Source of the DNA: Myroides indicus
GTDB taxonomy: Bacteria; Bacteroidota; Bacteroidia; Flavobacteriales; Flavobacteriaceae
NCBI RefSeq assembly: GCF_004364575.1
Contig: NZ_SOAG01000003.1
Location: 95,423 to 159,422, forward strand
DNA: 64,000 nt
Direction: 5' to 3'
Positions 48,586 to 57,351 of the stretch are shown in pieces. The first letter of the stretch is position 1. Each line of letters starts with the position of its first letter. A program made the position numbers and the translations under genes. A model generated the notes under the pieces. It was not told the origin of the DNA. It saw only the letters and a list, made by a program, of their open reading frames with translations, and did not search any database.

Positions 48586-49071
48586 TTATTTCATTTTCAA
48601 TTTTTCAGTTGGTATATCATTTTCGATTCCTTTCCAGTACGATTCAAAACCGAATTTTTCTAGTAATTTTCTCGAAGGAATATTCTCCGGATCTATTATA
48701 GCTATAATTTTAAAATCTGAAAACTTTTCCCTTGCTCCTTTTATCAGTTCAGCACAAATTAAAGTTCCAATTCCTTTTTGCCAAAACTCTTTTTTGAGGA
48801 GATAACCTATTTCCAAAGATCTTTCCAAATGCGTATTATAAACAATTTTGCAATCCCCTAGTAAAATATTTGTACTTGTTTCGAAGACCTTAAAATATCC
48901 TAACTGGGCATCGACAGAACTTTGTCTTAATATTGATAAAAATTTCTTGCCAGCTTCATCCTTATTTAATCCTTTGCCGGTAATATATTTCATTATTTCA
49001 TCATCAGAAACCAGACTGAAATATTCCTCAAAATCTGTTGATTGATATTTTTCCAATCTGATTTCTGTCAT
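48586..49071 (-). CDS. GNAT-family N-acetyltransferase (RimJ/RimL type)
   Basis: A 161-residue GNAT protein of the RimJ/RimL-like group: KKEFWQKGIGTLICAELIKG is the acetyl-CoA loop and PENIPSRKLLEKFGF the C-terminal block. It may acetylate a protein N-terminus or a small amine. It precedes the lipoprotein gene on the same strand by 40 bp. Confidence 0.88.
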   Translation of the reverse strand: MTEIRLEKYQSTDFEEYFSLVSDDEIMKYITGKGLNKDEAGKKFLSILRQSSVDAQLGYFKVFETSTNILLGDCKIVYNTHLERSLEIGYLLKKEFWQKGIGTLICAELIKGAREKFSDFKIIAIIDPENIPSRKLLEKFGFESYWKGIENDIPTEKLKMK

Positions 49072-49100
49072 AACTTATAAAATATAGTTTTATTACTTAA

Positions 49101-50501
49101 TTAAACGTGTATGGCTCTGTTTTCTGTCGCTGCAAGTGCTGCCTCTTTTATAGCTTCTGCAAAAGTCGGATGAGCATGCGACATTCGAGCCAAATCTTCT
49201 GCTGAAGCTCTGTACTCCATGGCTACAACAGCTTCTGCAATCAGATCTGCTGAACGAGCGCCAATCATGTGGATTCCTAAAATTTCATCGGTATTCTTAT
49301 CTGCTAATATTTTAACCAATCCATCGGTATCTGCACTTGCTCTGGCACGTCCTAATGCACGAAATGGGAAACTACCTACTTTATATTCTTTCCCTTCTGT
49401 TTTTAACTGTTCTTCTGTTTTTCCAACTCCTGCAACTTCTGGCCAGGTATATACCACACCAGGAATCAAATTATAATCTATATGAGGTTTTTGTCCTGCC
49501 AAAAACTCTGCAACTAAAACTCCTTCCTCTTCTGCTTTATGTGCCAACATAGCTCCTCTAACAACATCTCCTATAGCATAAATATTAGAGACTGTTGTCT
49601 GTAAATGTTCATTCACTTCAATCTGTCCTCTCTCAGTTAACTTTACACCTGCTTTTTCAATATTTAATCCCTGAGTGTATGGACGACGACCTACTGCAAC
49701 CAAAGCGTAATCTCCTTCTAAAGTAACAATTTCTCCTTTTTTATTTTCAGCAGCAACTTTTACGCTATCACCTTCGCGTTCAACAGACTGAACCTTATGA
49801 GAAGTGTAAAACTTCATCCCTTGTTTTTTCAATACTTTAGTCAGTTCTTTAGACAAAGCTCCATCCATTCCCGGAATCACTCTGTCTGCATATTCCACCA
49901 CTGAAACCTGGGCACCTAACCGAAGGTATACCTGTCCTAATTCCAAGCCGATGACTCCACCTCCAATAACAATCAGATGTTTTGGAACTTCTGATAGTTT
50001 TAAAGCTTCTGTTGAAGTAATAATCCGTTCTTTGTCTAGCTTAATAAAAGGCAAATTAGACGGCTTAGAACCAGTAGCAATAATTGTATTTTTTGCTTCA
50101 ATTTTTTCTACAGACCCATCTTTTTTAGTGATATTAATTGTAGTTGTATTTTCAAAAGAGCCTACTCCTTCAAAAACTTCAATCTTATTTTTATCCATTA
50201 AAAATTTAACTCCAGCACAAGTTTGATCCACAACCGCTTGCTTGCGATCAATCATTTTTGCTAAATCAATTTTCATTCCGTTAACCTCAATTCCGTGATC
50301 AGCAAAATGAGCTATTTCTTCAACATGATGCGAAGATGCTAATAGTGCTTTTGAAGGAATACATCCAACATTAAGACAGGTTCCTCCTAATGTTGAATAC
50401 TTCTCAATAATTGCTGTTTTAAATCCCAATTGTGCGCAACGAATTGCAGATACATATCCTCCAGGTCCAGAGCCTATTACAACTACATCAAATGAACTCA
50501 T
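49101..50501 (-). CDS. lpdA: dihydrolipoyl dehydrogenase
   Basis: A 466-residue flavoprotein: FAD site VIGSGPGGYVSAIRCAQLG, redox disulfide GGTCLNVGCIPSK, NAD site VIGGGVIGLELGQVY and the C-terminal HAHPTFAEA with the catalytic His-Glu pair. It reoxidises dihydrolipoamide as the E3 part of pyruvate and 2-oxoglutarate dehydrogenase complexes. It is a single gene, apart from the E1 and E2 genes, as is common. Length is normal. Confidence 0.97.
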   Translation of the reverse strand: MSSFDVVVIGSGPGGYVSAIRCAQLGFKTAIIEKYSTLGGTCLNVGCIPSKALLASSHHVEEIAHFADHGIEVNGMKIDLAKMIDRKQAVVDQTCAGVKFLMDKNKIEVFEGVGSFENTTTINITKKDGSVEKIEAKNTIIATGSKPSNLPFIKLDKERIITSTEALKLSEVPKHLIVIGGGVIGLELGQVYLRLGAQVSVVEYADRVIPGMDGALSKELTKVLKKQGMKFYTSHKVQSVEREGDSVKVAAENKKGEIVTLEGDYALVAVGRRPYTQGLNIEKAGVKLTERGQIEVNEHLQTTVSNIYAIGDVVRGAMLAHKAEEEGVLVAEFLAGQKPHIDYNLIPGVVYTWPEVAGVGKTEEQLKTEGKEYKVGSFPFRALGRARASADTDGLVKILADKNTDEILGIHMIGARSADLIAEAVVAMEYRASAEDLARMSHAHPTFAEAIKEAALAATENRAIHV

Positions 50502-50624
50502 AGTATTTTATATTTTTATTATTTTATGTTTAAACAGCAAATTTACGATTTTAAACGAATTATATAATTTTTATCCCAAAAGTTTTACAGACAGATCTGT
50601 TACCTTTTCTTCAAACAAATTCTT

Positions 50625-50632
50625 TATATTTG
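50625..50632 (+). promoter_or_regulatory. -7 box of the PLP-enzyme gene
   Basis: TATATTTG lies 25 bp before the ATG at 50658, a perfect TAnnTTTG. Confidence 0.55.
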
Positions 50633-50657
50633 GAAAAAACTAAATCACAACATTTTT

Positions 50658-51863
50658 ATGAAAAATTTCAAACCAGCAAATAACATACAAGATTTGCAGT
50701 TTTTTGGAGAATTCGGCGGAGTAAATCCTTCTATTTCGGATTCTTCAACTTATACATTTATGGCTGCCAAAACTATGTTTGACACTTTTGAAGGAAATAC
50801 AGACGGATGTTATTTGTATTCGCGTCACTCTAGTCCAAGTAATCTCTATCTCTCTGAAGCTCTTGCACAAATGGAAGGTACAGAATCAGCTAATACAACA
50901 GCTTCGGGAATGGGAGCAATAACTTCCACATTACTTCAAATTTGCAATGCCGGAGACCATATCATATCAAGCCGAACGATTTATGGCGGAACTTATGCAT
51001 TTTTAAAAAATTTTACGCCAAAATTCAATGTTTCTACAACATTTGTAGACATTACTGATCTAAATTCGATTGAAAAAAGTATACAACCTAATACAAAAAT
51101 TATTTATTGTGAGACCGTAAGTAATCCTCTTTTGGAAGTTGCAAATATTAGAGAAATTTCAAAAATTGCAAAAAAACATGGTTTGAAACTCGTTGTAGAC
51201 AATACATTTTCTCCGCTTTCTGTATCACCAGCTCAATTAGGTGCTGATATTGTTATTCACAGTCTTACAAAATATATTAATGGAAGCAGTGATACTATAG
51301 GAGGTGTTATTTGTGCTGAAAACAGTTTTATAGAGAGCTTAAAAAGCGTTAATGATGGTGCCACTATGTTATTAGGTCCCACTATGGATAGTATCAGAGC
51401 TGCCGGAATTTTAAAAAATCTGAGAACGCTTCCTATCCGAATTCAGCAACACAGTAAAAATGCACTATATCTTGCCGAAAAACTGGAAGAGTCGGGAATC
51501 AAAACCGTTTATCCGGGATTGTCATCACACCCAAGCCATGAATTGTATAAATCAATGATAAATACTGAATTTGGATTTGGTGGTATGCTGACAATTGATG
51601 CAGGAAACCTTGAAAAAGCAAATGCTCTTATGGAGCTTATGCAAGAAAAAAATATTGGCTATCTCGCAGTCAGTTTAGGCTTTTACAAAACACTTTTCAG
51701 TGCTCCAGGGACTTCTACCTCTTCCGAAATTCCAATTGAAGAACAAAAAAGTATGGGACTTACTGATGGATTGGTTCGTATTTCTATCGGGTTAGATCAC
51801 GATATTGAAAGAACGTATCAAAAAATGATGGAATGCATTAAGGAGTTAAATATTTTAAAATAA
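50658..51863 (+). CDS. Cys/Met-metabolism PLP-dependent enzyme (MGL/CGS-like)
   Basis: A 401-residue enzyme of the gamma-family: YSRHSSPSNLYLSEALAQME, ASGMGAITSTLL and the PLP-binding lysine in SLTKYINGSSDTIGG. It should handle gamma-substituted amino acids: methionine gamma-lyase, cystathionine gamma-lyase or O-acetylhomoserine sulfhydrylase are all possible. I do not pick one. It is a single gene with its own promoter and terminator. Confidence 0.88.
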   Translation: MKNFKPANNIQDLQFFGEFGGVNPSISDSSTYTFMAAKTMFDTFEGNTDGCYLYSRHSSPSNLYLSEALAQMEGTESANTTASGMGAITSTLLQICNAGDHIISSRTIYGGTYAFLKNFTPKFNVSTTFVDITDLNSIEKSIQPNTKIIYCETVSNPLLEVANIREISKIAKKHGLKLVVDNTFSPLSVSPAQLGADIVIHSLTKYINGSSDTIGGVICAENSFIESLKSVNDGATMLLGPTMDSIRAAGILKNLRTLPIRIQQHSKNALYLAEKLEESGIKTVYPGLSSHPSHELYKSMINTEFGFGGMLTIDAGNLEKANALMELMQEKNIGYLAVSLGFYKTLFSAPGTSTSSEIPIEEQKSMGLTDGLVRISIGLDHDIERTYQKMMECIKELNILK

Positions 51864-51892
51864 AAAGAGGTTTTTAAATAGCCTCTTTTTTC
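51863..51892. terminator. bidirectional terminator
   Basis: AAAAAGAGG and CCTCTTTTTT with a TTTTTAAATAG loop between converging genes. Confidence 0.8.
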
Positions 51893-52770
51893 TAACAAAT
51901 AACTTTTAAAGCCCCTTCTTTTACTTCAATTTGAAATGAGTTTGTTTTAAATTCATAAAATTCTCCATCTAACTGTAAACCATTCTTTTTCTGATCTAGA
52001 ACTTCAACCTCAATTTTTTGGGTTTGAACATAATCAGTTTTCCTGAATGTTTCTGTTTTCTTTAATAATACATATAATCCAAACGTCAACTGTTTAATAA
52101 AGTTAATTTTTGGTACCATCACATAATCTAATAATCCGTCTGTTAAACTGGCTTTGGGCGTAAGTGTTATATTGTATCCCATTTCATTCGAATTAGAAAT
52201 AAATAGCAATAGAGGATTTACTTCCTTAGATATACCGTTATAGGACACTTTCATTTTTTTAGTTCGATATTGCAAAGCAGAATTAAGTGCTGCTCTGATA
52301 TAGGAAACAAGTTTGTGCTTACCTGATTTTTCGTAACTTTCTATAATAGTTGCATCAATTCCAAACCCCATATTGCTAAAAAAGTATTCTCCATTTACAC
52401 TTCCTACATCCATTTTTAATATGCGACCTGTCTTAATTTTCAAAATTGCCTGCTCAATATCTTTAGGAATAGATAAATTTGAAGCCAACCCATTACCTGA
52501 ACCTACCGGAATAATGCCAAAAAAAATATCTTTACCTACTATTTGTGTAGCTACCTCATGTATAGTACCATCCCCTCCGCATGCAACTACTATATCCGCG
52601 CCTGCTTCAATTGCGGATTCAGTTAAAGAGATTGCATGCTTTTTATATTTTGAAAAAGCTACCTTTAAATCATATTCTTCTTCCTGAAAAAAAGCTCTTA
52701 GATAATTATAATCAATATTGTGTTTCCCTTTTCCTGAAATAGGATTAATAATAAAATGTATTTTAGTCAT
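51892..52770 (-). CDS. YegS/DagK-like lipid kinase
   Basis: A 292-residue soluble kinase. IINPISGKGKH is the nucleotide-binding start, VVACGGDGTIHEVA the catalytic GGDGT, and IPVGSGNGLASNL follows; the C-terminal beta domain includes LDYVMVP and LQLDGEFYE with the metal site. It phosphorylates diacylglycerol or a similar lipid. It starts 84 bp before the rhodanese stop on the same strand. Confidence 0.9.
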   Translation of the reverse strand: MTKIHFIINPISGKGKHNIDYNYLRAFFQEEEYDLKVAFSKYKKHAISLTESAIEAGADIVVACGGDGTIHEVATQIVGKDIFFGIIPVGSGNGLASNLSIPKDIEQAILKIKTGRILKMDVGSVNGEYFFSNMGFGIDATIIESYEKSGKHKLVSYIRAALNSALQYRTKKMKVSYNGISKEVNPLLLFISNSNEMGYNITLTPKASLTDGLLDYVMVPKINFIKQLTFGLYVLLKKTETFRKTDYVQTQKIEVEVLDQKKNGLQLDGEFYEFKTNSFQIEVKEGALKVIC

Positions 52771-52828
52771 AACTATTTTTACGCATTATAAAATGATATA
52801 AAAGATAATGCTATTTCTGTAATCCTAT

Positions 52829-52851
52829 AAAAAAAGCTAACTAACTGTTAG
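52829..52851 (-). terminator. terminator of the rhodanese gene
   Basis: On the minus strand GGCTAAC-AGTTA-GTTAGC is followed by seven T, just after the stop at 52855. Confidence 0.75.
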
Positions 52852-52854
52852 CCT

Positions 52855-53166
52855 TTACTCATTTACAGGACCTTCCCATTCTGTAATTCCTCCTAACAAA
52901 TTAAAGGTATTTTCAAAACCAATCTGTCCCATTAAAAGACAAGCTTGATTACTTCTTCCGCCAGCTTTACAATAAACGTAATAATTTTTATTTTTATCTA
53001 GTTTTTCCAATTCATCTAAAAACTCCTGCCCTTTATAAATATCTATGTTTATTGCGTTTGGTATTGATTTCTCTTCAACTTCCTCTTCTGTTCTAACATC
53101 TAATATGACAGCATTAGTATCGTTTTGATACTGTTCCCACCATTGTTCTTGCGATAAATTCATCAT
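52855..53166 (-). CDS. rhodanese-like domain protein
   Basis: A 103-residue single rhodanese domain: VILDVRTEEEVEEKSIPNAI and active-site Cys in YCKAGGRSNQACLLMGQIG. It transfers sulfane sulfur (thiosulfate sulfurtransferase-like) in the cytoplasm. Catalytic Cys is present. Likely free-standing; it lies divergent from the thiamine pyrophosphokinase gene. Confidence 0.92.
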   Translation of the reverse strand: MMNLSQEQWWEQYQNDTNAVILDVRTEEEVEEKSIPNAINIDIYKGQEFLDELEKLDKNKNYYVYCKAGGRSNQACLLMGQIGFENTFNLLGGITEWEGPVNE

Positions 53167-53281
53167 CTTATTTGAATGTTTTAGTTATAGTCTTCAAAGA
53201 TAAAGTTATTCTACTTTAAGGGAAATATTTTATTCAAATAATTCCTATTTAAATTAGTTTGCTTTACTTTGTCAATAAAAA

Positions 53282-53944
53282 ATGTCATCACATCATATTG
53301 TTAGAGACGATCAAGAACCTGCTTTAATTATAGCTAATGGCGAAGCTTGTAAGCAAGAGTTAATGAATCAATTATTAGAGTGGTCTCCTTTAGTTATTGT
53401 ATTGGATTCCGCAATAGAAAGAGTCATCGATTTAGGTATTAAAATTGATGTGCTCATTGGTGATTTTGACAGAGGTTTTAATCCGGAAGATTATTTGGAA
53501 AAACAATATCCTTTAGAAATTGTCAGAGCCAGTGATCAAGTTTACACTGATTTAGAAAAAGCATTTCAATATCTTATACAAAGAAGCATTCCTGCAGTAA
53601 ACGTTATTTGGGCTACCGGAAGACGCGCTGACCATACGATTACTAATATAGCCAGTATTGCTAAGTTTAAAGATGATTTAAAAATTGTTATTTACGATGA
53701 TTATTCCAAAATATACCGTATCCCTAATTTGTTTAAAAAATGGTATGAAAAAGAAACTATTATTTCCTTAATCCCTGTAGGACAAGTCAACGGAATTACA
53801 ACTGATAATTTAGTATATCCTTTGAATGAAGAATCTTTAATCTTAGGGCAACGAACAGGAAGCAGCAACTCTGTTCTCAACGATGGAATTGTTACCATCA
53901 GTTACAAAGAAGGTGATTTATTAATGATGGAATGTCACGATTAA
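53282..53944 (+). CDS. thiamine pyrophosphokinase-like protein
   Basis: A 220-residue protein with the TPK catalytic fold: LDSAIERVIDLGIKIDVLIGD and GDFDRG at the ATP/Mg site, YTDLEKAFQYL with the D-x-x-K pair, and WATGRRADHTITNI. It would move pyrophosphate from ATP to thiamine. The C-terminal binding domain is shorter and divergent, so a pterin or other substrate cannot be ruled out. No riboswitch is seen in the leader. Confidence 0.8.
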   Translation: MSSHHIVRDDQEPALIIANGEACKQELMNQLLEWSPLVIVLDSAIERVIDLGIKIDVLIGDFDRGFNPEDYLEKQYPLEIVRASDQVYTDLEKAFQYLIQRSIPAVNVIWATGRRADHTITNIASIAKFKDDLKIVIYDDYSKIYRIPNLFKKWYEKETIISLIPVGQVNGITTDNLVYPLNEESLILGQRTGSSNSVLNDGIVTISYKEGDLLMMECHD

Positions 53945-53957
53945 TTAAAACAAATAA

Positions 53958-53990
53958 AAAAAAACAGAGTTTAACAACTCTGTTTTTTTA
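53958..53990. terminator. bidirectional terminator
   Basis: AAAAAACAGAGTT and AACTCTGTTTTTTT around TAACA between converging genes. Confidence 0.85.
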
Positions 53991-54012
53991 TTTAATTTTT
54001 TAAAGAATAAAA

Positions 54013-54594
54013 TTAATTATTACCTAAAAATATTTGGAAACCTAAAGCTAAACCTAAACCATTTTGAGCAGTAGCATTTGCTTGATTTGATTTACTGTAA
54101 TTATATCCTACAATAGCTTCTAAAGCCACATTACGACTAACGAAATGAGAATATCCGGCATTGATAGCAAAAGCAAATGATGTATCACTATCGCCCGCTA
54201 CTTCAGCTCCCGAGATACCAATACTACCTTGTCCAAAAAATCTACCTGTTTCACTAGCTCCTTCCGGAAAATAATATCTTGCAAAAGGCATAACTTTATA
54301 ATTCCAAATGTTATCTCCTCCTTTAACGGTTTGAAGTCCGGCACCTAATTCCAGACCTACAGCAATTCCGTCAGTGATAAAATATCCAGCTCGAGGTGAA
54401 AAGTTAATATTAAAACTTTCCTCTTCGAAACTATAACCTGTTGATCCTAAAGCTCCACCAACTATCCAGTTTCCTTTTTGAATTGGTGTAGTTCCTACTT
54501 TTTCTGATAACTTTGGTTTTTCAATTTTGGTTTGAGCATTAGATGTTAACATTCCACCTACTAATAATGCTGCTAATAACGTAACTTTTTTCAT
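54013..54594 (-). CDS. outer-membrane beta-barrel protein
   Basis: A 193-residue exported protein with signal peptide (KKVTLLAALLVGGMLTSNAQ) and about eight amphipathic strands (GNWIVGGALGSTGYSF, AGYFITDGIAVGLELGAGLQ, and an end GLGLALGFQIFLGNN). It fits the small OmpA/OmpW-like barrel family. It is the intact relative in layout of the broken barrel at 8.8-9.2 kb, though sequence likeness beyond the fold is slight. Role unknown. Confidence 0.85.
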   Translation of the reverse strand: MKKVTLLAALLVGGMLTSNAQTKIEKPKLSEKVGTTPIQKGNWIVGGALGSTGYSFEEESFNINFSPRAGYFITDGIAVGLELGAGLQTVKGGDNIWNYKVMPFARYYFPEGASETGRFFGQGSIGISGAEVAGDSDTSFAFAINAGYSHFVSRNVALEAIVGYNYSKSNQANATAQNGLGLALGFQIFLGNN

Positions 54595-54670
54595 ACTTTC
54601 ATTTTTTAAATTTAATACAATTTAATATCAGCAAAAATCAAGCCTTTTTATGTTTTATATAAAAATATTT

Positions 54671-55222
54671 TCAGGATATTTTTGATTTATCTACTAATTC
54701 TTTTCTTAGTTCAACAAATTTTTTTCTACTCCCGACAAGTCCTTGAATTAAAAAATCCCTCGCTTTTTCGATTTCAATTTCCCTAAAATATTTAAACCAA
54801 ACATCTGTCTGCAAGATTTCTTTGATTTTGGCAATGCGTTTTGCAGCATCAGCTGCATTCCACAAAACTGCCTCACTATCCTTTAGACAATACTTATGTA
54901 CAAAAGTCACATCTTTTTTTTCTTTTTCTACAACAATAGCATACAGAGGTTCATTTTCATTATTGGGAAAAAAGCTGTCCCACGTGGCATAAGCTATATA
55001 ATATTTCCCATTTTTTTTAGACTTAGATATAAATTTCCATCTACAATTTGCGGCTCTGCCCCAATGATCCGACAAACGAGCTACTCCTTTTTCATCAAAA
55101 AAATATTCGCTTCCTGATTTACTTTTATAGTCAGCAGTGCGCCCTTTTATAAAATCTCTTGAAATCTCTTGCCATTCACAATATGTATGCTTAAAAAAAT
55201 TGTAGCGGTTATATTTTTTCAT
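54671..55222 (-). CDS. hypothetical basic protein downstream of pncA
   Basis: A 183-residue soluble, Lys- and aromatic-rich protein. KHTYCEWQEI, DHWGRAANCRWKF and TWDSFFPNNENEPLYAIVVE look conserved but I cannot name the family. Its ATG (55222) directly follows the stop of pncA with no gap, so it is translated with it. The pairing suggests a link to nicotinamide or tRNA-like metabolism, but that is a guess. Confidence 0.65.
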   Translation of the reverse strand: MKKYNRYNFFKHTYCEWQEISRDFIKGRTADYKSKSGSEYFFDEKGVARLSDHWGRAANCRWKFISKSKKNGKYYIAYATWDSFFPNNENEPLYAIVVEKEKKDVTFVHKYCLKDSEAVLWNAADAAKRIAKIKEILQTDVWFKYFREIEIEKARDFLIQGLVGSRKKFVELRKELVDKSKIS

Positions 55223-55837
55223 CTACAATATCAATTGATTTTCGTTCTCTACAATCTCTATCCCTTTTAGCTTCATTATTTTTTTAGCCTCTATCAACCC
55301 GGTATCTGTAATAGGTTTAGTTGCAAAATCTAAAAAATAAGTTCTAAAATCCAATTCTACAGCATCAACAGCACTGTAAAAGACACAAAAATCAGCCGCT
55401 AAACCGCATATATACAGTTCACTTACATTCTTATCCCTTAAATAACCAGCCAATCCAGTATTTCTGCGTTTTCCATTATCAAAAAATCCGCTATAAGAAT
55501 CTATTTCTCTATCCAATCCTTTTCTAAAAATAGCAGAAATACAATTACTATTCCATTCTTTTGTAAACTCTGCGCCTTTCGTACCTGAAATACAGTGATC
55601 AGGCCATAAAACCTGATTTAAACCATTTAAATCAACAACATCAAATACTTTCTTGGCGGGATATTGAGATGCAAAACTTTTATGATTTTGCGGATGCCAA
55701 TCCTGAGTCGCAATTATTAATTCAAATTTTTCCTGAATTCGATTTATGACTTCAATAATCTCATTTCCATTCGGCACTGCAAGCTTTCCTCCGGGAAGAA
55801 AATCATATTGTAAATCAACAACTAAAAGTGCTTTCAT
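55223..55837 (-). CDS. pncA: nicotinamidase (PncA)
   Basis: A 204-residue enzyme of the cysteine hydrolase fold: VDLQYDFLPGGKLAV with catalytic Asp, the metal site DWHPQNHKSF, and LAADFCVFYSA with the nucleophile Cys. It turns nicotinamide into nicotinate for NAD salvage. I take the start at the ATG at 55837 (MKALLVVDLQYDFLP), since a longer frame from 55867 overlaps the rocD terminator. Confidence 0.9.
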   Translation of the reverse strand: MKALLVVDLQYDFLPGGKLAVPNGNEIIEVINRIQEKFELIIATQDWHPQNHKSFASQYPAKKVFDVVDLNGLNQVLWPDHCISGTKGAEFTKEWNSNCISAIFRKGLDREIDSYSGFFDNGKRRNTGLAGYLRDKNVSELYICGLAADFCVFYSAVDAVELDFRTYFLDFATKPITDTGLIEAKKIMKLKGIEIVENENQLIL

Positions 55838-55849
55838 AATCAAGGTAAA

Positions 55850-55875
55850 AAAACTCGCCTTATACAAAGCGAGTC
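55850..55875 (-). terminator. terminator of rocD
   Basis: On the minus strand ACTCGC-TTTGTATAAG-GCGAGT is followed by seven T; it lies between the rocD stop and the pncA start. Confidence 0.85.
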
Positions 55876-55883
55876 AATTTTTT

Positions 55884-57122
55884 TTAATTTTCAAATTCTT
55901 TTAATGTTTCAATAATAATGCGAACACAATCTAACAGTTGTTCTTCATTCATTACCAGAGGCGGAGCAAAACGAATAATGTTTCCGTGAGTTGGTTTTGC
56001 TAGCAAACCATTATCTCGTAATTTTAAACAAATATTCCAGGCAGTTTCACTTTCTTCACTGTCATTAATAACAATAGCATTCAGCAATCCTTTTCCTCTA
56101 ACCAAATTACATATATTGCTAGTATCAATATATTTATTCAACTCGCTTCTAAACAATTGTCCTAATTTCTCTGCATTATCTGCCAGCTTTTCATCAATTA
56201 CAACATCTAGTGCAGCCATAGCAATAGCCGCAGCCATTGGATTTCCTCCAAATGTAGAACCATGTTGTCCTGGTTTTATAACATTCATAATCTCGTCATT
56301 TGCCAAAACAGCTGAAATAGGATAAGCTCCTCCTGACAATGCCTTTCCCAACACTAAAATATCTGGTTTAACATTTTCATGATCTACTGCCAGCATTTTT
56401 CCGGTACGGGCAATTCCCGTTTGCACTTCATCCGCAATAAACAAAACATTATTTTGTTCACATAACAATTTAGCCTCAGCCAGATACCCTGCATCTGGTA
56501 CATAAACGCCCGCCTCTCCCTGAATAGGTTCTACTAAAAAGCCTGCTATATTTTTATTGTTTTCCAAAATAGCTCTTAAAGCATCTGTATTATTATACTC
56601 CACTCTTATAAAGCCATCTGTATATGGTCCGTAATTTTGTCGGGCATCAGGATCATTTGAAAAAGAAATAATTGTTGTTGTACGACCGTGAAAATTATTT
56701 TCACATACAACTATCTGGGCTTGATTTTCAAATAAGCCCTTTTTTTCATAAGCCCATTTTCTGCAAAGCTTTAGTGCTGTTTCTACCGCTTCTGCACCTG
56801 AATTCATCGGCAAAATTTTATTAAACCCGAACAACTTGGTTATTTTTTCCTCATATTGCCCAAGCTTATCATTGTAAAAGGCTCTGGAAGTAAGCATTAA
56901 CGTATTAGCCTGCTGATGCATTGCTTCGACTATTTTAGGATGACAATGCCCTTGATTTACGGCTGAATAAGCTGATAAAAAATCATAATATTTTTTCCCT
57001 TCAACATCCCATACATAAACCCCCTCTCCTTTAGATAAAACTACAGGAAGCGGATGATAATTATGAGCGCCATATTTATTTTCTAATTCTATTGCTTGCG
57101 CTGATGTGATTTTTTGTGACAT
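55884..57122 (-). CDS. rocD: ornithine aminotransferase
   Basis: A 412-residue PLP enzyme of class [49 protein letters not shown] and the PLP-binding Lys in [15 protein letters not shown], then HGSTFGGNP. It converts ornithine and 2-oxoglutarate to glutamate semialdehyde and glutamate, feeding arginine breakdown or proline synthesis. I start at the ATG at 57122; a further ATG 39 bp upstream is possible. Confidence 0.93.
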   Translation of the reverse strand: MSQKITSAQAIELENKYGAHNYHPLPVVLSKGEGVYVWDVEGKKYYDFLSAYSAVNQGHCHPKIVEAMHQQANTLMLTSRAFYNDKLGQYEEKITKLFGFNKILPMNSGAEAVETALKLCRKWAYEKKGLFENQAQIVVCENNFHGRTTTIISFSNDPDARQNYGPYTDGFIRVEYNNTDALRAILENNKNIAGFLVEPIQGEAGVYVPDAGYLAEAKLLCEQNNVLFIADEVQTGIARTGKMLAVDHENVKPDILVLGKALSGGAYPISAVLANDEIMNVIKPGQHGSTFGGNPMAAAIAMAALDVVIDEKLADNAEKLGQLFRSELNKYIDTSNICNLVRGKGLLNAIVINDSEESETAWNICLKLRDNGLLAKPTHGNIIRFAPPLVMNEEQLLDCVRIIIETLKEFEN

Positions 57123-57302
57123 TATTATTTTACTTTTTTCATTATTTCTTAATTCATGCAAGGTACAAAAAACTATACTTTTATCTCCACTAATTAAGAA
57201 TGTTTTGATAAAATACTTAGCACAGTTTTATAAAAACAATAGTATTTTTGATAAACTCATCCTTTTTCGATTTTATTGCATAAAACATGCGGCTCTTAAA
57301 AA

Positions 57303-57333
57303 TTGTATCAGTTATTAAAATCATGTATATTTG
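57303..57333 (+). promoter_or_regulatory. promoter of the thrS operon
   Basis: TTG at 57303-57305 and TATATTTG at 57326-57333 with 20 bp between them. The leader is about 12-13 nt before the ATG at 57352, so no T-box or operator-like mRNA leader fits here. Confidence 0.7.
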
Positions 57334-57351
57334 CACTTATTTTAATATTTT

